This document shows, in pieces, positions 17,917 through 26,491 of a stretch of DNA of 64,000 bases; positions within the stretch are counted from its first letter, which is position 1, and each line of letters opens with the position of its first letter. The notes beneath the pieces were generated by a model, which made no database searches, had not been told where the DNA came from, and was given only the letters and a program-made list of their open reading frames with translations. This DNA comes from Erythrobacter aureus (GTDB taxonomy: Bacteria; Pseudomonadota; Alphaproteobacteria; Sphingomonadales; Sphingomonadaceae). The position numbers were made by a program, and so were the translations under genes. Location of the stretch: assembly GCF_003355455.1 (NCBI RefSeq), contig NZ_CP031357.1, positions 102,501 through 166,500 of the forward strand, written 5' to 3'.

Positions 17917-19944
17917 ATGAAGACCAACCGGCGCAGCCTGCTTCAGCTCATGACCATGGGCACCATTTCGGTGATGGCCGGATCGGCCTTTGCGCCGCTC
18001 GCCCGCGCACAAGACCGGGCGGACGGCATGGTCTTCCCCGAAGGCGTGGCCTCGGCGGACCCGGAGCCGGAATCGGTGATTGTCTGGACCCGCGTGTTTG
18101 CGCCAGCAAAGGCGGGCAAGGTGCCGTTGGTGGTCCAGCTGTCCGAAACGCCTTCGTTCGAGCGGGTGCTGGTGGAGCAGCAGGTGGACGCCCTGCCCGA
18201 TCTCGATCATACGGTGCGCGTCGCGGTCGGCGGATTGCAGCCCGCGCGACATTACTACTATCGCTTCCTGACGGCGGACGGCGCCCGCTCCGAGACCGGG
18301 CGCACCCGCACCGCGCCCGATCCGGCTTCCGCCGCGCCGTTCCGTTTCGCCAGCGTCTCGTGCCAGAACTTCCAGACCGGCCGCTATCATGCCTATCGCA
18401 ATCTGGTGGAGCGCGACCGCAGCGGTGAAGCACCGCTCGACTTCGTGCTGTTCCTCGGCGACTTCATCTACGAACTGGTGTTCCGCGAGGGCATCCGCCC
18501 ACTGACCCTGCCAGGGCGTAGTTGGGAAACAAATGACGGGATCTCGGGCCGTCCGCTCAGCTATCAGTATGCGGAGAGTGTCGAGGACTATCGCTATCTC
18601 TATCGCACCTACCTGTCGGACCCGTGGCTGCGCGCGGCGCGGGCGCAGTTCCCGTTCCTGTGCATCTGGGACGATCACGAGTTCTCGAACGATTGCTGGC
18701 AGAGCATGGCCACCTACACCGACGCGGGCGAGCCTTCGCAACAGCGCCGTGTGGCGGCGAGCCAAGCGTGGTTTGAATATGTCCCGGCGCGGCTGACCGG
18801 TCCGCTGGGCCATGACTATGCGCCGGTCAGTGTGGAGAATGTCCGCTTCGGCCGCGGATCGGATCTGAGTGCCGAGGAAGAGCCGAATAATCGCGCGGCG
18901 GTGGATTGCATCGGCCTTCCGCGCAAGCTCCGCTGGGGCGCGTTGGCCGATATCGTGCTGACGGACAGCCGGTCCTACCGCTCTGAACCGCCCGTTGCGC
19001 CGGATCAGGCGAAGAAGCTCTCGCTCCATGCGCGCGCCCTGCTGCCCACCAAAATGATCGGGACCTGCGATCGAGGGCGCAATGATGATGGCAGCGCCGC
19101 ATCCGAAAGCTTCGAACACGATGGCCGGACGATCGTGAACGATCGCCACAACAAGGCCCCCGGCACCATGCTGGGCGAAAGGCAGGCGCAATGGCTGGAA
19201 GAAACGCTCACTACGTCCTGTGCAAAATGGAAGCTGTGCGCCAGTTCGGTTCCTCTAATGCCGCTTACTCTCGACTTCCGCTACGACCTGGCAAGCCGCG
19301 AGACCGTGGCGGACGAGGTCGCGCTGACGATCGACAGCTGGGAAGGCTATCCCGCTGCCCGCAGCGCACTTCTGGATTATATCGCTTCAAGGAGTATCGG
19401 CGGCACGGTTTTCCTGTCGGGTGATCATCATATGCATTTCGCTGGCGGGCTGATGTCCGGCGGTCGCCGCGTTGCGAGTGAGTTCTGCGTGGCCGGGATC
19501 AGTTCAACAGCGTTGGGCGACGTTCTTGGCAGTTTCGTCGCTGGTGAGATGGCTGGCAGCGAGGCAGCGGACCTGATCGGTGGGCCGCAAACCGGCCCGA
19601 CGGCTCGCTGGATCAACCTGTCCTTCCTCTATGGGCGGGATACCTCCCGCCCGCTGCTCGCCGACCTGCGCGCCGGGACCGCATTGTCACTCGCGGGAGC
19701 ACAGCGGCGGCTGCGGCACATCGACTATCTCGACGTGCGGTCGCATGGAGCGCTGACCGTAGAAGTCATGGAGGATGGGCTCACCGGCACGTATGACAGC
19801 TACGACGCCGCGCAGTTGGCGGGCGAATATGATACCGTCATTGGCCCGGCCTATCGCGTTGTGATGTTTGACGATGGACGTTCCAGCCCAATGGCGCCGA
19901 CATTTGATGGATCCACACCCTTCCCGTTCGACCTGCACGCTTGA
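17917..19944 (+). CDS. PhoD-family alkaline phosphatase / phosphodiesterase
   Basis: 675 residues with a twin-arginine signal (TNRRSLLQLM, R5-R6) and cleavage near ARAQ, so the folded enzyme is exported by Tat, as expected for PhoD. Order: N-terminal PhoD_N beta domain (about 35-130), then the metallophosphatase core with SVSCQNF, FLGDFIYE and IWDDHEFSND, the metal-binding segments. PhoD enzymes release phosphate from mono- or diesters. GGAGA precedes the ATG. It is downstream of a TonB receptor and under the candidate control of the tandem TetR rather than a visible Pho box. Confidence 0.93.
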   Translation: MKTNRRSLLQLMTMGTISVMAGSAFAPLARAQDRADGMVFPEGVASADPEPESVIVWTRVFAPAKAGKVPLVVQLSETPSFERVLVEQQVDALPDLDHTVRVAVGGLQPARHYYYRFLTADGARSETGRTRTAPDPASAAPFRFASVSCQNFQTGRYHAYRNLVERDRSGEAPLDFVLFLGDFIYELVFREGIRPLTLPGRSWETNDGISGRPLSYQYAESVEDYRYLYRTYLSDPWLRAARAQFPFLCIWDDHEFSNDCWQSMATYTDAGEPSQQRRVAASQAWFEYVPARLTGPLGHDYAPVSVENVRFGRGSDLSAEEEPNNRAAVDCIGLPRKLRWGALADIVLTDSRSYRSEPPVAPDQAKKLSLHARALLPTKMIGTCDRGRNDDGSAASESFEHDGRTIVNDRHNKAPGTMLGERQAQWLEETLTTSCAKWKLCASSVPLMPLTLDFRYDLASRETVADEVALTIDSWEGYPAARSALLDYIASRSIGGTVFLSGDHHMHFAGGLMSGGRRVASEFCVAGISSTALGDVLGSFVAGEMAGSEAADLIGGPQTGPTARWINLSFLYGRDTSRPLLADLRAGTALSLAGAQRRLRHIDYLDVRSHGALTVEVMEDGLTGTYDSYDAAQLAGEYDTVIGPAYRVVMFDDGRSSPMAPTFDGSTPFPFDLHA

Positions 19945-20179
19945 ACGACTGGCCAGATCACTATCATTGCCGCTACGAACTGCCTTTCAGGATCGTTCCC
20001 GGCTACGCCGTTTCGGCCTACCGGGCGCAAGCTTGATGAAAGGCTGCTTTCGAGGCCTCGGTTTTGCCCACCGAACAACTGCTATGTCGGCGGCCGCTGT
20101 CTGAGTGGTTGGTTCGTCCGAATGTCTGCTTTCCCAAGTTCGGTTCCCTGGACCGGACAGTCTCCTACCGCCCTTATTG

Positions 20180-21694
20180 TGTTGAAAAACTCCGTTTGCA
20201 GAAGAGCTGACCTACTGATTCAGTGATCTTCGCAATTGGGAGGTGTGCTGATGATGGGTCAGCGGACGGTGATGCAGGAGGCGCTGTTCTACAGCTTCCG
20301 CATTGAAGATCATGTTCCCGAAGATCACCTTCTGCGTTCGATTGATCGGTTCGTCGATCTCGAAGGCATCCGCGAGCACCTGAAGCCGTTCTACAGTTCG
20401 ATGGGTCGGCCTTCGATCGATCCCGAGCTGATTCCGCATGCTGCTGATCGGATACTGCATGGGCATCCGGTCGGAGCGGCGGTTATGCGAGGAGGTCCAT
20501 CTCAACCTTGCCTATCGCTGGTTCTGTCGGCTTGATCTCGATGGTGCGGTGCCCGATCACTCGACCTTCTCGAAGAACCGGCGCGGACGGTTCCGCGACA
20601 GCGACCTTTTGCGCAAGCTGTTCGAGATGACCGTAAAGCGGTGCATGGCCGAAGGGCTTGTGGGCGCGGAGGGCTTCGCGGTCGATGCCAGCCTGATCCG
20701 CGCTGATGTTCATCGACAGCGATCGGTGCCTGGCGAAGAGGAGCTGCCGCCCAAAGCGGTGGGACGCGCCGTTACCGAGTATCTCGAAGTGCTCGACGAT
20801 GCCGCGTTCGGCGGATCGACGCCGGTCACACCCAAGCGCGTCAACCTTACCGATCCGGCAGCGCGCTGGACCGCAGCGACACGCGGCTCTGCCTTTTATG
20901 CTTACTCGACCAACTACCTGATCGATCTCGACCATGCCGTGATCGTCGATGTCGAGGCGACCACATCGGTGCGCCAGGCCGAGGTGACCGCCCAGCGCCG
21001 GATGATCGAGCGAACGCAGGAGCGCTTCGGCCTTTGGCCCGAGAAGCTCGTCGCCGATACAGCCTACGGCTCTGCGCCGAACCTGGCCTGGCTGGTGGAA
21101 GACCGAGGGATCGAACCACATATCCCTGTGTTCGACAAGTCCGCTCGCCGGGACGACACGTTCGAGCGATTAGCCTTCACCTACAACCATGAAGACGACA
21201 GCTATATCTGCCCCGGTGGCAATCGCCTGCGCCCAACAAACAGGAACTTCAGGACCCCGCGCCCGCTCGCCGATGCCGATGGCTTCATCCGCTACCGTGC
21301 CAGCAAGTTCGACTGCGACGCTTGCGCTCTCAAGCCGCGCTGCACTCCCAACATGGAAGCCCGCAAGATCATGCGCTCGGTCCACGAAGGTGCACGCGAC
21401 ATGGCGCGCGATATCGCCAACACCGATGCCTATCTCGTCTCGCGCCGCCAGCGGAAGAAGGTCGAGATGCTGTTCGCGCACCTGAAACGTATCCTAAAGC
21501 TGGATTGCCTGCGTCTGCGCGGTCCGAATGGGGCAAAAGACGAGTTCCACCTAGCCGCAGCAGCCCAGAATCTCCGCAAACTGGCCAAGATGCAACCGAT
21601 GCCGGGGCTCGCACCCGCCTGAGCGGGACAGGACCTCCGCTCGGCCCCTGTCCGCACCACAACTCAGCCAACGCAAGCTACGACTTCTTCAACA
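20180..21694 (+). mobile_element. IS1182-family-like insertion sequence, probably inactive
   Basis: About 1.5 kb. Imperfect terminal inverted repeats are visible: TGTTGAAAAACTC at 20180-20192 and its partner at 21682-21694, which reads TGTTGAAGAAGTC on the minus strand (11 of 13 matching). No convincing target-site duplication was found, so the exact ends are uncertain. The 235 nt between the PhoD gene and the left end hold no gene. The single transposase gene inside is frameshifted. Confidence 0.75.
20251..21622 (+). pseudogene. IS1182-family DDE transposase, frameshifted
   Basis: The first frame (ATG 20251, GGGAGGTG upstream) encodes the family N-terminus up to RPSIDPELI, then loses resemblance. 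The family sequence resumes one frame over as MLLIGYCMGIRSERRL from 20438. The slip is at about 20431-20436, from an extra C or a 2-nt loss. Beyond it the catalytic Asp in VDASLIRAD, Asp in VADTAYG and Glu in KKVEMLFAHLKR are intact, as are the zinc-like cysteines of FDCDACALKPRC. No slippery sequence is seen at the slip, so it is more likely a mutation than programmed frameshifting. Confidence 0.85.
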
Positions 21695-21753
21695 GATTAG
21701 GCTCAGAACCAGCCATTGGGTGACCGAGCTTGCAAACCCGATGACCCACTCCT

Positions 21754-21953
21754 TCAAGAGGAGTGTCGACTAGGCGCTCCTCGGCGGTCCAGTCGTTGTT
21801 GGAGCCAGTCGAGCACTTCGTCCTCAACCCACCCACTCTGCAAGGACCTAGGTTTACACGCTTGGGGAATTGCCCGGCCTTTTCCAGTCGTGCGATATGC
21901 TGCGGCGAGTACAGAACAAGCTTCTTGAGCTGACGCTTCGATAGTATCCTCAT
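21754..21953 (-). pseudogene. AlpA-family phage/satellite regulator, frameshifted
   Basis: From ATG 21953 (GGAG 7 nt upstream) the minus strand encodes RILSKRQLKKLVLYSPQHI and AGQFPKRVNLGP, the MerR-like DNA-binding fold of AlpA proteins. After CRVG the frame is lost, and the rest (WVEDEVLDWLQQRLDRR) continues one frame over. The pattern GTGGGTGGGTTGAG fits loss of one T. AlpA genes belong to integrative elements, so this marks an older element than the one at 23.05-37.27 kb, which has its own different AlpA-like gene. Confidence 0.75.
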
Positions 21954-22060
21954 CGCGATGCTCCGGTTTACGACAATACCCGAGAAGTAGAGAGGCTAGC
22001 AAATCAGATTGCTGTGGGGGAGTCCTTCAAGCCGAGTCGTCTGTCCGCTACTCTCACCAA

Positions 22061-22288
22061 GTGACCGACACGCTTTCAACCGCTGAACGCAGCAAGCGCA
22101 TGGGCCTCGTCCGTTCAAGGGATACGAAGCCCGAAATGATAATCCGCAGGTTGGTGCACTCGATGGGCTACCGTTATCGCCTGCACGCGCCTGAATTGCC
22201 AGGTAGGCCTGACTTGGTTTTCAGGCCCCGCAAGCGAGTCGTGTTCGTTCATGATTGCTCAGCCTACCACCGTCTTCGATCCGAGTAA
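22061..22288 (+). pseudogene. vsr: Very short patch repair endonuclease (Vsr), C-terminally truncated
   Basis: Encodes the N-terminal half of Vsr, the nuclease that nicks T:G mismatches made by deamination of 5-methylcytosine. Recognisable: STAERSKRMGLVRSRDTKPEM, LHAPELPGRPDLVF and VVFVHDC. Family proteins are about 140 residues and continue with a Cys/His zinc site (normally VHGCFWHxH); here the sequence breaks exactly after VHDC and ends after 75 residues. The break coincides with the start of the Eco29kI-like gene, so a deletion has joined them. Non-functional. Confidence 0.85.
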
Positions 22289-22910
22289 TCCCAAGGTTGT
22301 GGGTCGTTTCGTCGCGTTGGCGCTGGTTGCCCAAGAACATCATCCTTTGGCAGAGATCCCGAAATTCTACGGCTCTGGCGTATATGCCATATACTATAAA
22401 GGCGACTTTGCAGCCTACGGACCAATCAGCGGAACATAGACACCCATCTATGTGGGCCAGGCCGCGCCCGCGCTGTCAAACGCGCGCACGCCAGCCGAGC
22501 AAGGCGACAAGCTTTCGAAGCGCCTCAACGAGCATCGCAAGAACATCGCGAAAGCCGCAACGACAATTGATTTGGTGGACTTCGAGTTCCGTTCGCTCGT
22601 TGTCCAAAGTGGATGGGAGACTGCGGCCGAGGATTATCTGATCCACCTCTTTCGTCCGATCTGGAACAGCGAAACCAACATCCTCTACGGCCTTGGTAAG
22701 CATGGCGATTCCGCCACGACACGCGCGAACAAACGTTCGCCCTGGGATACACTCCATCCTGGTCGCGCTTGGGCAGCCGATTCCGCCGAGGACGCAAAGT
22801 CACGTTCGCGGATCAACGCGGAGTTAGCGGCACACTTCGCCGATTATCCGGCATATATCGAATTGGAAGCCGTCCTGAGCAGCTTCATAGACGAGTTGCG
22901 GCAAGGTTGA
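22251..22910 (+). pseudogene. Eco29kI-family GIY-YIG restriction endonuclease with an in-frame stop
   Basis: A single reading frame of about 219 codons broken by one TAG at 22437-22439. Before it: FDPSNPKVVGRFVALAL and YGSGVYAIYY; after it: TPIYVGQAAPA, KLSKRLNEHRKNI, GWETAAEDYLIHLFRPIWN and RANKRSPWDTLHPGR. GVY...YVG is the GIY-YIG core, so the stop falls inside the catalytic module. Eco29kI cuts unmethylated CCGCGG and is normally found with a C5-methyltransferase and sometimes Vsr. No cognate methyltransferase is in this window. With the vsr fragment this is a dead restriction-modification system. Confidence 0.85.
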
Positions 22911-22996
22911 ATCGCATAGAGTAGGCCCACGAGCTGAACATTGCAGCTCATGCCGAGCCACCGCTTCGCGAATTTCAGGGTGGGCGCCAAGGTGGA

Positions 22997-23034
22997 CTAG
23001 TTTTTCAGAGTTAGCTTAAACACCTGAAAACTAG
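22997..23034. terminator. Terminator-like hairpin just outside the left attachment site
   Basis: CTAGTTTTTCAG (22997-23008) pairs with CTGAAAACTAG (23024-23034), an 11-bp stem with one bulged T and a 15-nt loop. It lies 17 nt left of the att repeat and may stop transcription into or out of the island. The flanking 22911-23050 holds no gene. Confidence 0.45.
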
Positions 23035-23050
23035 CGCATTTTCAAGAGAA

Positions 23051-23071
23051 ATGGTGCCAGAAGAGGACTCG
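23051..23071. repeat. Left attachment repeat (partial copy of tRNA-Leu 3' end)
   Basis: Identical to 37252-37273 except for one missing C (GGTGCC-AGAAG against GGTGCCCAGAAG). It corresponds to the last nucleotides of tRNA-Leu including CCA, followed by unrelated sequence. Confidence 0.85.
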
Positions 23072-23127
23072 CATAGAGATCTCAAATATCTGATAACTTG
23101 GTGAATATTCTTTAGCGATCTAATTGC

Positions 23128-23149
23128 GGCCCCCAAACTGGCCCCCAAT
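23128..23149 (+). repeat. Two direct GGCCCCCAA boxes near the left island end
   Basis: GGCCCCCAA at 23128-23136 and again at 23140-23148. The same 8-9-mer is clustered at the other end of the island next to the integrase start (37068-37148), so these are candidate arm-type integrase sites. The rest of 23072-23252 holds no gene. Confidence 0.5.
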
Positions 23150-23252
23150 CAAGGTTGGCTCCCCTTCGCTGCATCCCTCACTGTTGGTTCTTGTCTCTGA
23201 GTGAAATACTGACTGGAAAAGATCGCGGTGAAAGTTCAGATTGGAAGTTTCG

Positions 23253-23864
23253 ATGGGAAAGCACAACGCAATTGCTGAAATCCTGAACCAGCCGTTTCGA
23301 TGGCCAATGCAGGGTGATGAACCATTTGTAGAGGCGGATGATCCCGTCGACGATGCAATGATCGCGGAGAATGACTTTACCCGTCTGGCGTTGATGATTG
23401 ATGGCTACAAGGTGGCGGCTGATCTCGTCGTGGCGAAGACGACCGAGAACAGAGCGCTTCGCGATTCCCTCGTCTACCCTGCAATATTCAACTACCGGCA
23501 GTTTATCGAACTCTCTCTCAAGTATTTAATCGCCACTTACGGTCCACATGTCGGGATCAAGGCGATTTGGAACTCTCATGATCTTGAAAAGCTGTGGATC
23601 ACATTTGAAGAAATTCTAGACCGCTTCGGCACAGATGACCCAGACGAAGCTGATCCAATCGTCGCATCAGTTATCGGGCAGTTTGCCAAGATTGACCCGA
23701 AATCTGACGCCTATCGATACCCAGTGGATCAAAAGGGCGCTCCTTTGCCCATTGCCTTTGCCAGGACACATCTTGAGAATCTATCCGACGTGATGAAGGC
23801 TTTGGAAGGTTATTTCTCCGGTTGCGATGGGTATCTCGGCCACCTTATTGACGCAGCCCCTTAG
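23253..23864 (+). CDS. Unrecognised island protein, possibly HEPN-like
   Basis: 203 residues from ATG 23253 (GGAAG about 6 nt upstream); an in-frame TTG at 23241 is less likely. The core is helical: YPAIFNYRQFIELSLKYLI followed by SHDLEKLW, a pattern I have seen in small proteins of restriction and defence neighbourhoods and reminiscent of HEPN-type helical bundles, although a clean Rx4-6H motif is not present. No signal peptide or membrane segment. Convergent with the restriction subunit gene (30 nt between stops), so it is not in that operon. Function unknown. Confidence 0.7.
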   Translation: MGKHNAIAEILNQPFRWPMQGDEPFVEADDPVDDAMIAENDFTRLALMIDGYKVAADLVVAKTTENRALRDSLVYPAIFNYRQFIELSLKYLIATYGPHVGIKAIWNSHDLEKLWITFEEILDRFGTDDPDEADPIVASVIGQFAKIDPKSDAYRYPVDQKGAPLPIAFARTHLENLSDVMKALEGYFSGCDGYLGHLIDAAP

Positions 23865-23893
23865 CTCGAAGAAAAGCAAAGTTCTAAGTCAGA

Positions 23894-26488
23894 TCAGCCG
23901 TAAACTGCGCTTAGAGCATCGAGATAAGCCTGCTTCGCACTCGTCATTTGGCGCACCATTTCCCGCACATCAGAACTTTTGAGATTAAGCACTCGATAGG
24001 TCCCATCCAGTCTGGCAACGGCTTCAATCCGTCGATAATGCGCGCCGTGCTTTTCGGTATAGTCAGCCAGGCCGCGCAGCTTTGGTAGGCTCTCGGCAAA
24101 GTGTTCCCCGTGCGGATCGACTATGTCGGCCAGAATCTCCCCATCGCCGTTCTTGCTGAAGAACAGAAAGTCCGGTCGCATGATCTCGGTGTTGCCCGCA
24201 TAGTCATAAATGATACCAAGGCTTTCCGGGGCGGTGCGCGGCGGATTGCGATACCAGCCGATGCGGCCATCCTGTGCCATCTCGATCGATTGCACCTTTA
24301 TTTCCCATTCGTTCATAACATCTGGGAATTGGCCACATTCATCGCAAAGCAAGTGCTCGCCGTATGTTGGCAAGTCGGTTTCCATCCCGTTCTCTAGCAC
24401 CTTTGTCGGTTGGAGCCGGGATCGTGGCATTTCTAGCTTCACGTCGAAGGGTTTTGCGCTCAGTTCGCTAATCTCGCGATAAGCATCGCGCCGCTTGTCG
24501 CTCAGCTTTGCGATTGCCGCCTGATGCTCGCTCAGCCAATCATTCGCCAAGGCTTCTGCTGCTTGCTCCAGCCGCACCTTCACCGCATCAATCAGCCCTA
24601 AAGCCGCAATGTCGGTGTGTGCATCAATCAGCGCCTCTTCTTCGTCGTCAGGAGCCTCATTCTGCTTTGCCAGATGCTCGCTGTAGCTCGTGGCCAAATC
24701 AGGGCTTATGATCCGCCCAGCCCGCAGATAGGCATCTTCAATCACCGCATAGTCCGCCGCCTCCACGAAGTCGTCAAAACTCGTGCCGCCGGTCACAATG
24801 TCCGCTGTCAGGGTCTTGCCTTCGACCGTGAGCACGTTCTTGCGAGCCTTGACAATCTCAGCCGCCAGATCGGCTTGCAGACCGTCCATCACCTTGTGCA
24901 TCGCCGCGTGTGCTTTCTTTCCAGCATCAGGCAACAGGCCATCATGCGCCAGCTCGTGTGCCAAGGCCGTGAGCCGCTTTACAGGGCGAGCCGACTTCTT
25001 CGGCAAGGATTGCGATGGGAGGGAAACGAACTTGTCCCACAATGCTTGCGGCATGGCGGGGTTCGGCAACAGAACGACCGGCTGGATCAGCACTCGCTTC
25101 AGCGGTGTATCTCCTTCGGCATCGCTTCCTGTCATGATCGCATTGGCAACTGCTTCGACCGCCACCTTGTCGAACTTTGGCAAGAGGCAATCGACCGCAT
25201 TGAGTTGATCATTGCCGGGTACGCGCCGTGCCAATGGAGAGCGGACCATCCGGCCCAATAACTGCGTAATATGCGTGCGGTCGCTCGCCGCCCTGAAAGA
25301 CACCATCACTTCGGCACGTGGACAATCCCAGCCGGTGCTGATCGCATCCTTGGCAATCAGGATTCGAATATCATCGCGTTCTTGTACTCTCTCCGGCTCG
25401 ACATAGGGCACGGAGTAGCTTCCGAATTGCTCCTTCCGGTGTTCGCCCAGCACGTTGGCCACACAATCATGCGGCAAGTCAGGCCACGTCTCGAAGATCG
25501 TGTCGAGCCAGCGCCCAATCTCATTCGGATCGGGATTGTTCGGCACCTGAATCACCATGAGTGGCTGAACAGTTTCGCCCTGCGCCTGATCGGCGCTGTA
25601 GTCTGCCCACGCCTTCGTCATATCGCGTAGGCGTTCCGTCCCGCGCCGCAACAGCACGGTTGCGAAGTCGCCTACTTCATCGGGCACATCAAGCTTGATC
25701 GTGTCCTTGATCAAGCCGCTGTCTTGCACCTTTTGGGAGTCGACCACGACGTCAGGAAGTTTGATGCGGTCCTGCATGCCCTGCATCGCATCGTTGAACC
25801 GCTTCACGGTCGCAGAGATACCCCAGACAATCGGAATGCCAGGAACAGTGCCGGTGCCATTGATTAGCTGCTTCACAATAGTGGGCCTGCCCCGCTCACC
25901 CGTGTTGCCGCCATCACGCATCCCCCGGTGAGCTTCATCGAGCACCAGATAGAGCGTCAAATCCGGGTCTTCGATGGTGTTCTGGATCGTGTCCCAGATC
26001 GTGTGCGAGCGCAGATCGGGCATCAGCCGCTCGCCCGTCGCGGTCCTCTCCAACCCCTCATCATCGGGATCGTGCCCGCGCACCAGTAGGCTCTTCTTGC
26101 CCAGTTTTTGCGTGTTGAGAAAATAGACCTTCCCCGGCTCGAACTTCTCCCGGCTGAAGGTATTTTCGACCGTCACCAGATCGGAAACTGTGAGCTTGTC
26201 GGAAGCCTGATGCAGTCGCCATTTTGATTGCTCGTTCAATGACGGATCGTCACTGAACCAGATCAAGACCGCGCCGGGATCAGCTTCAAACTCGTGGTCG
26301 TCGTTGCCGTAGAACAGAGCCTCAAAGACAGCCGCCGCCATAACGGTCTTGCCTGCCCCGGTCGTGGCGGTGAGCGAAAAGGCGCTGATGCGTTTCCTCT
26401 TGCCGTGCCAATCTTCTCGCGCCTCATCCAGCCGGTCGAGAACGTCGCCAACGGCTTCTTCCTGATAGTCCTTCAGCGTGAACTTCAT
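23894..26488 (-). CDS. SF2 helicase/nuclease restriction subunit (type III Res-like)
   Basis: 864 residues. SF2 motor: Walker A TGAGKT (43-48), DEAH box LDEAHRG (184-187), motif III GISATVKRF, and motif VI QLLGRMVRSP, as in type III restriction subunits that translocate or scan DNA with ATP. A CDEC pair lies near residue 690. The C-terminal region has RPDFLFF (771-777) followed by ILADIVDPHG, placed where a PD-(D/E)xK nuclease would be, but the usual ExK is replaced, so cleavage chemistry is uncertain. Its ATG follows the methyltransferase stop by 3 nt (TGAGCCATG). Likely forms a complex with the adjacent Mod. Confidence 0.88.
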   Translation of the reverse strand: MKFTLKDYQEEAVGDVLDRLDEAREDWHGKRKRISAFSLTATTGAGKTVMAAAVFEALFYGNDDHEFEADPGAVLIWFSDDPSLNEQSKWRLHQASDKLTVSDLVTVENTFSREKFEPGKVYFLNTQKLGKKSLLVRGHDPDDEGLERTATGERLMPDLRSHTIWDTIQNTIEDPDLTLYLVLDEAHRGMRDGGNTGERGRPTIVKQLINGTGTVPGIPIVWGISATVKRFNDAMQGMQDRIKLPDVVVDSQKVQDSGLIKDTIKLDVPDEVGDFATVLLRRGTERLRDMTKAWADYSADQAQGETVQPLMVIQVPNNPDPNEIGRWLDTIFETWPDLPHDCVANVLGEHRKEQFGSYSVPYVEPERVQERDDIRILIAKDAISTGWDCPRAEVMVSFRAASDRTHITQLLGRMVRSPLARRVPGNDQLNAVDCLLPKFDKVAVEAVANAIMTGSDAEGDTPLKRVLIQPVVLLPNPAMPQALWDKFVSLPSQSLPKKSARPVKRLTALAHELAHDGLLPDAGKKAHAAMHKVMDGLQADLAAEIVKARKNVLTVEGKTLTADIVTGGTSFDDFVEAADYAVIEDAYLRAGRIISPDLATSYSEHLAKQNEAPDDEEEALIDAHTDIAALGLIDAVKVRLEQAAEALANDWLSEHQAAIAKLSDKRRDAYREISELSAKPFDVKLEMPRSRLQPTKVLENGMETDLPTYGEHLLCDECGQFPDVMNEWEIKVQSIEMAQDGRIGWYRNPPRTAPESLGIIYDYAGNTEIMRPDFLFFSKNGDGEILADIVDPHGEHFAESLPKLRGLADYTEKHGAHYRRIEAVARLDGTYRVLNLKSSDVREMVRQMTSAKQAYLDALSAVYG

Positions 26489-26491
26489 GGC

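Noticed and set aside
16918..19191. 757-codon minus-strand open frame across the receptor/PhoD genes
   Set aside because: Antisense shadow of two well-recognised proteins; no ribosome site and no domain.
20428..20440. Transposase slip as programmed frameshifting
   Set aside because: No slippery heptamer or downstream pseudoknot is visible, and this family normally uses a single frame.
22437..22439. TAG in the Eco29kI-like gene as a recoded amber codon
   Set aside because: No sign of pyrrolysine genes and all other neighbours are damaged; a plain nonsense mutation is simpler.
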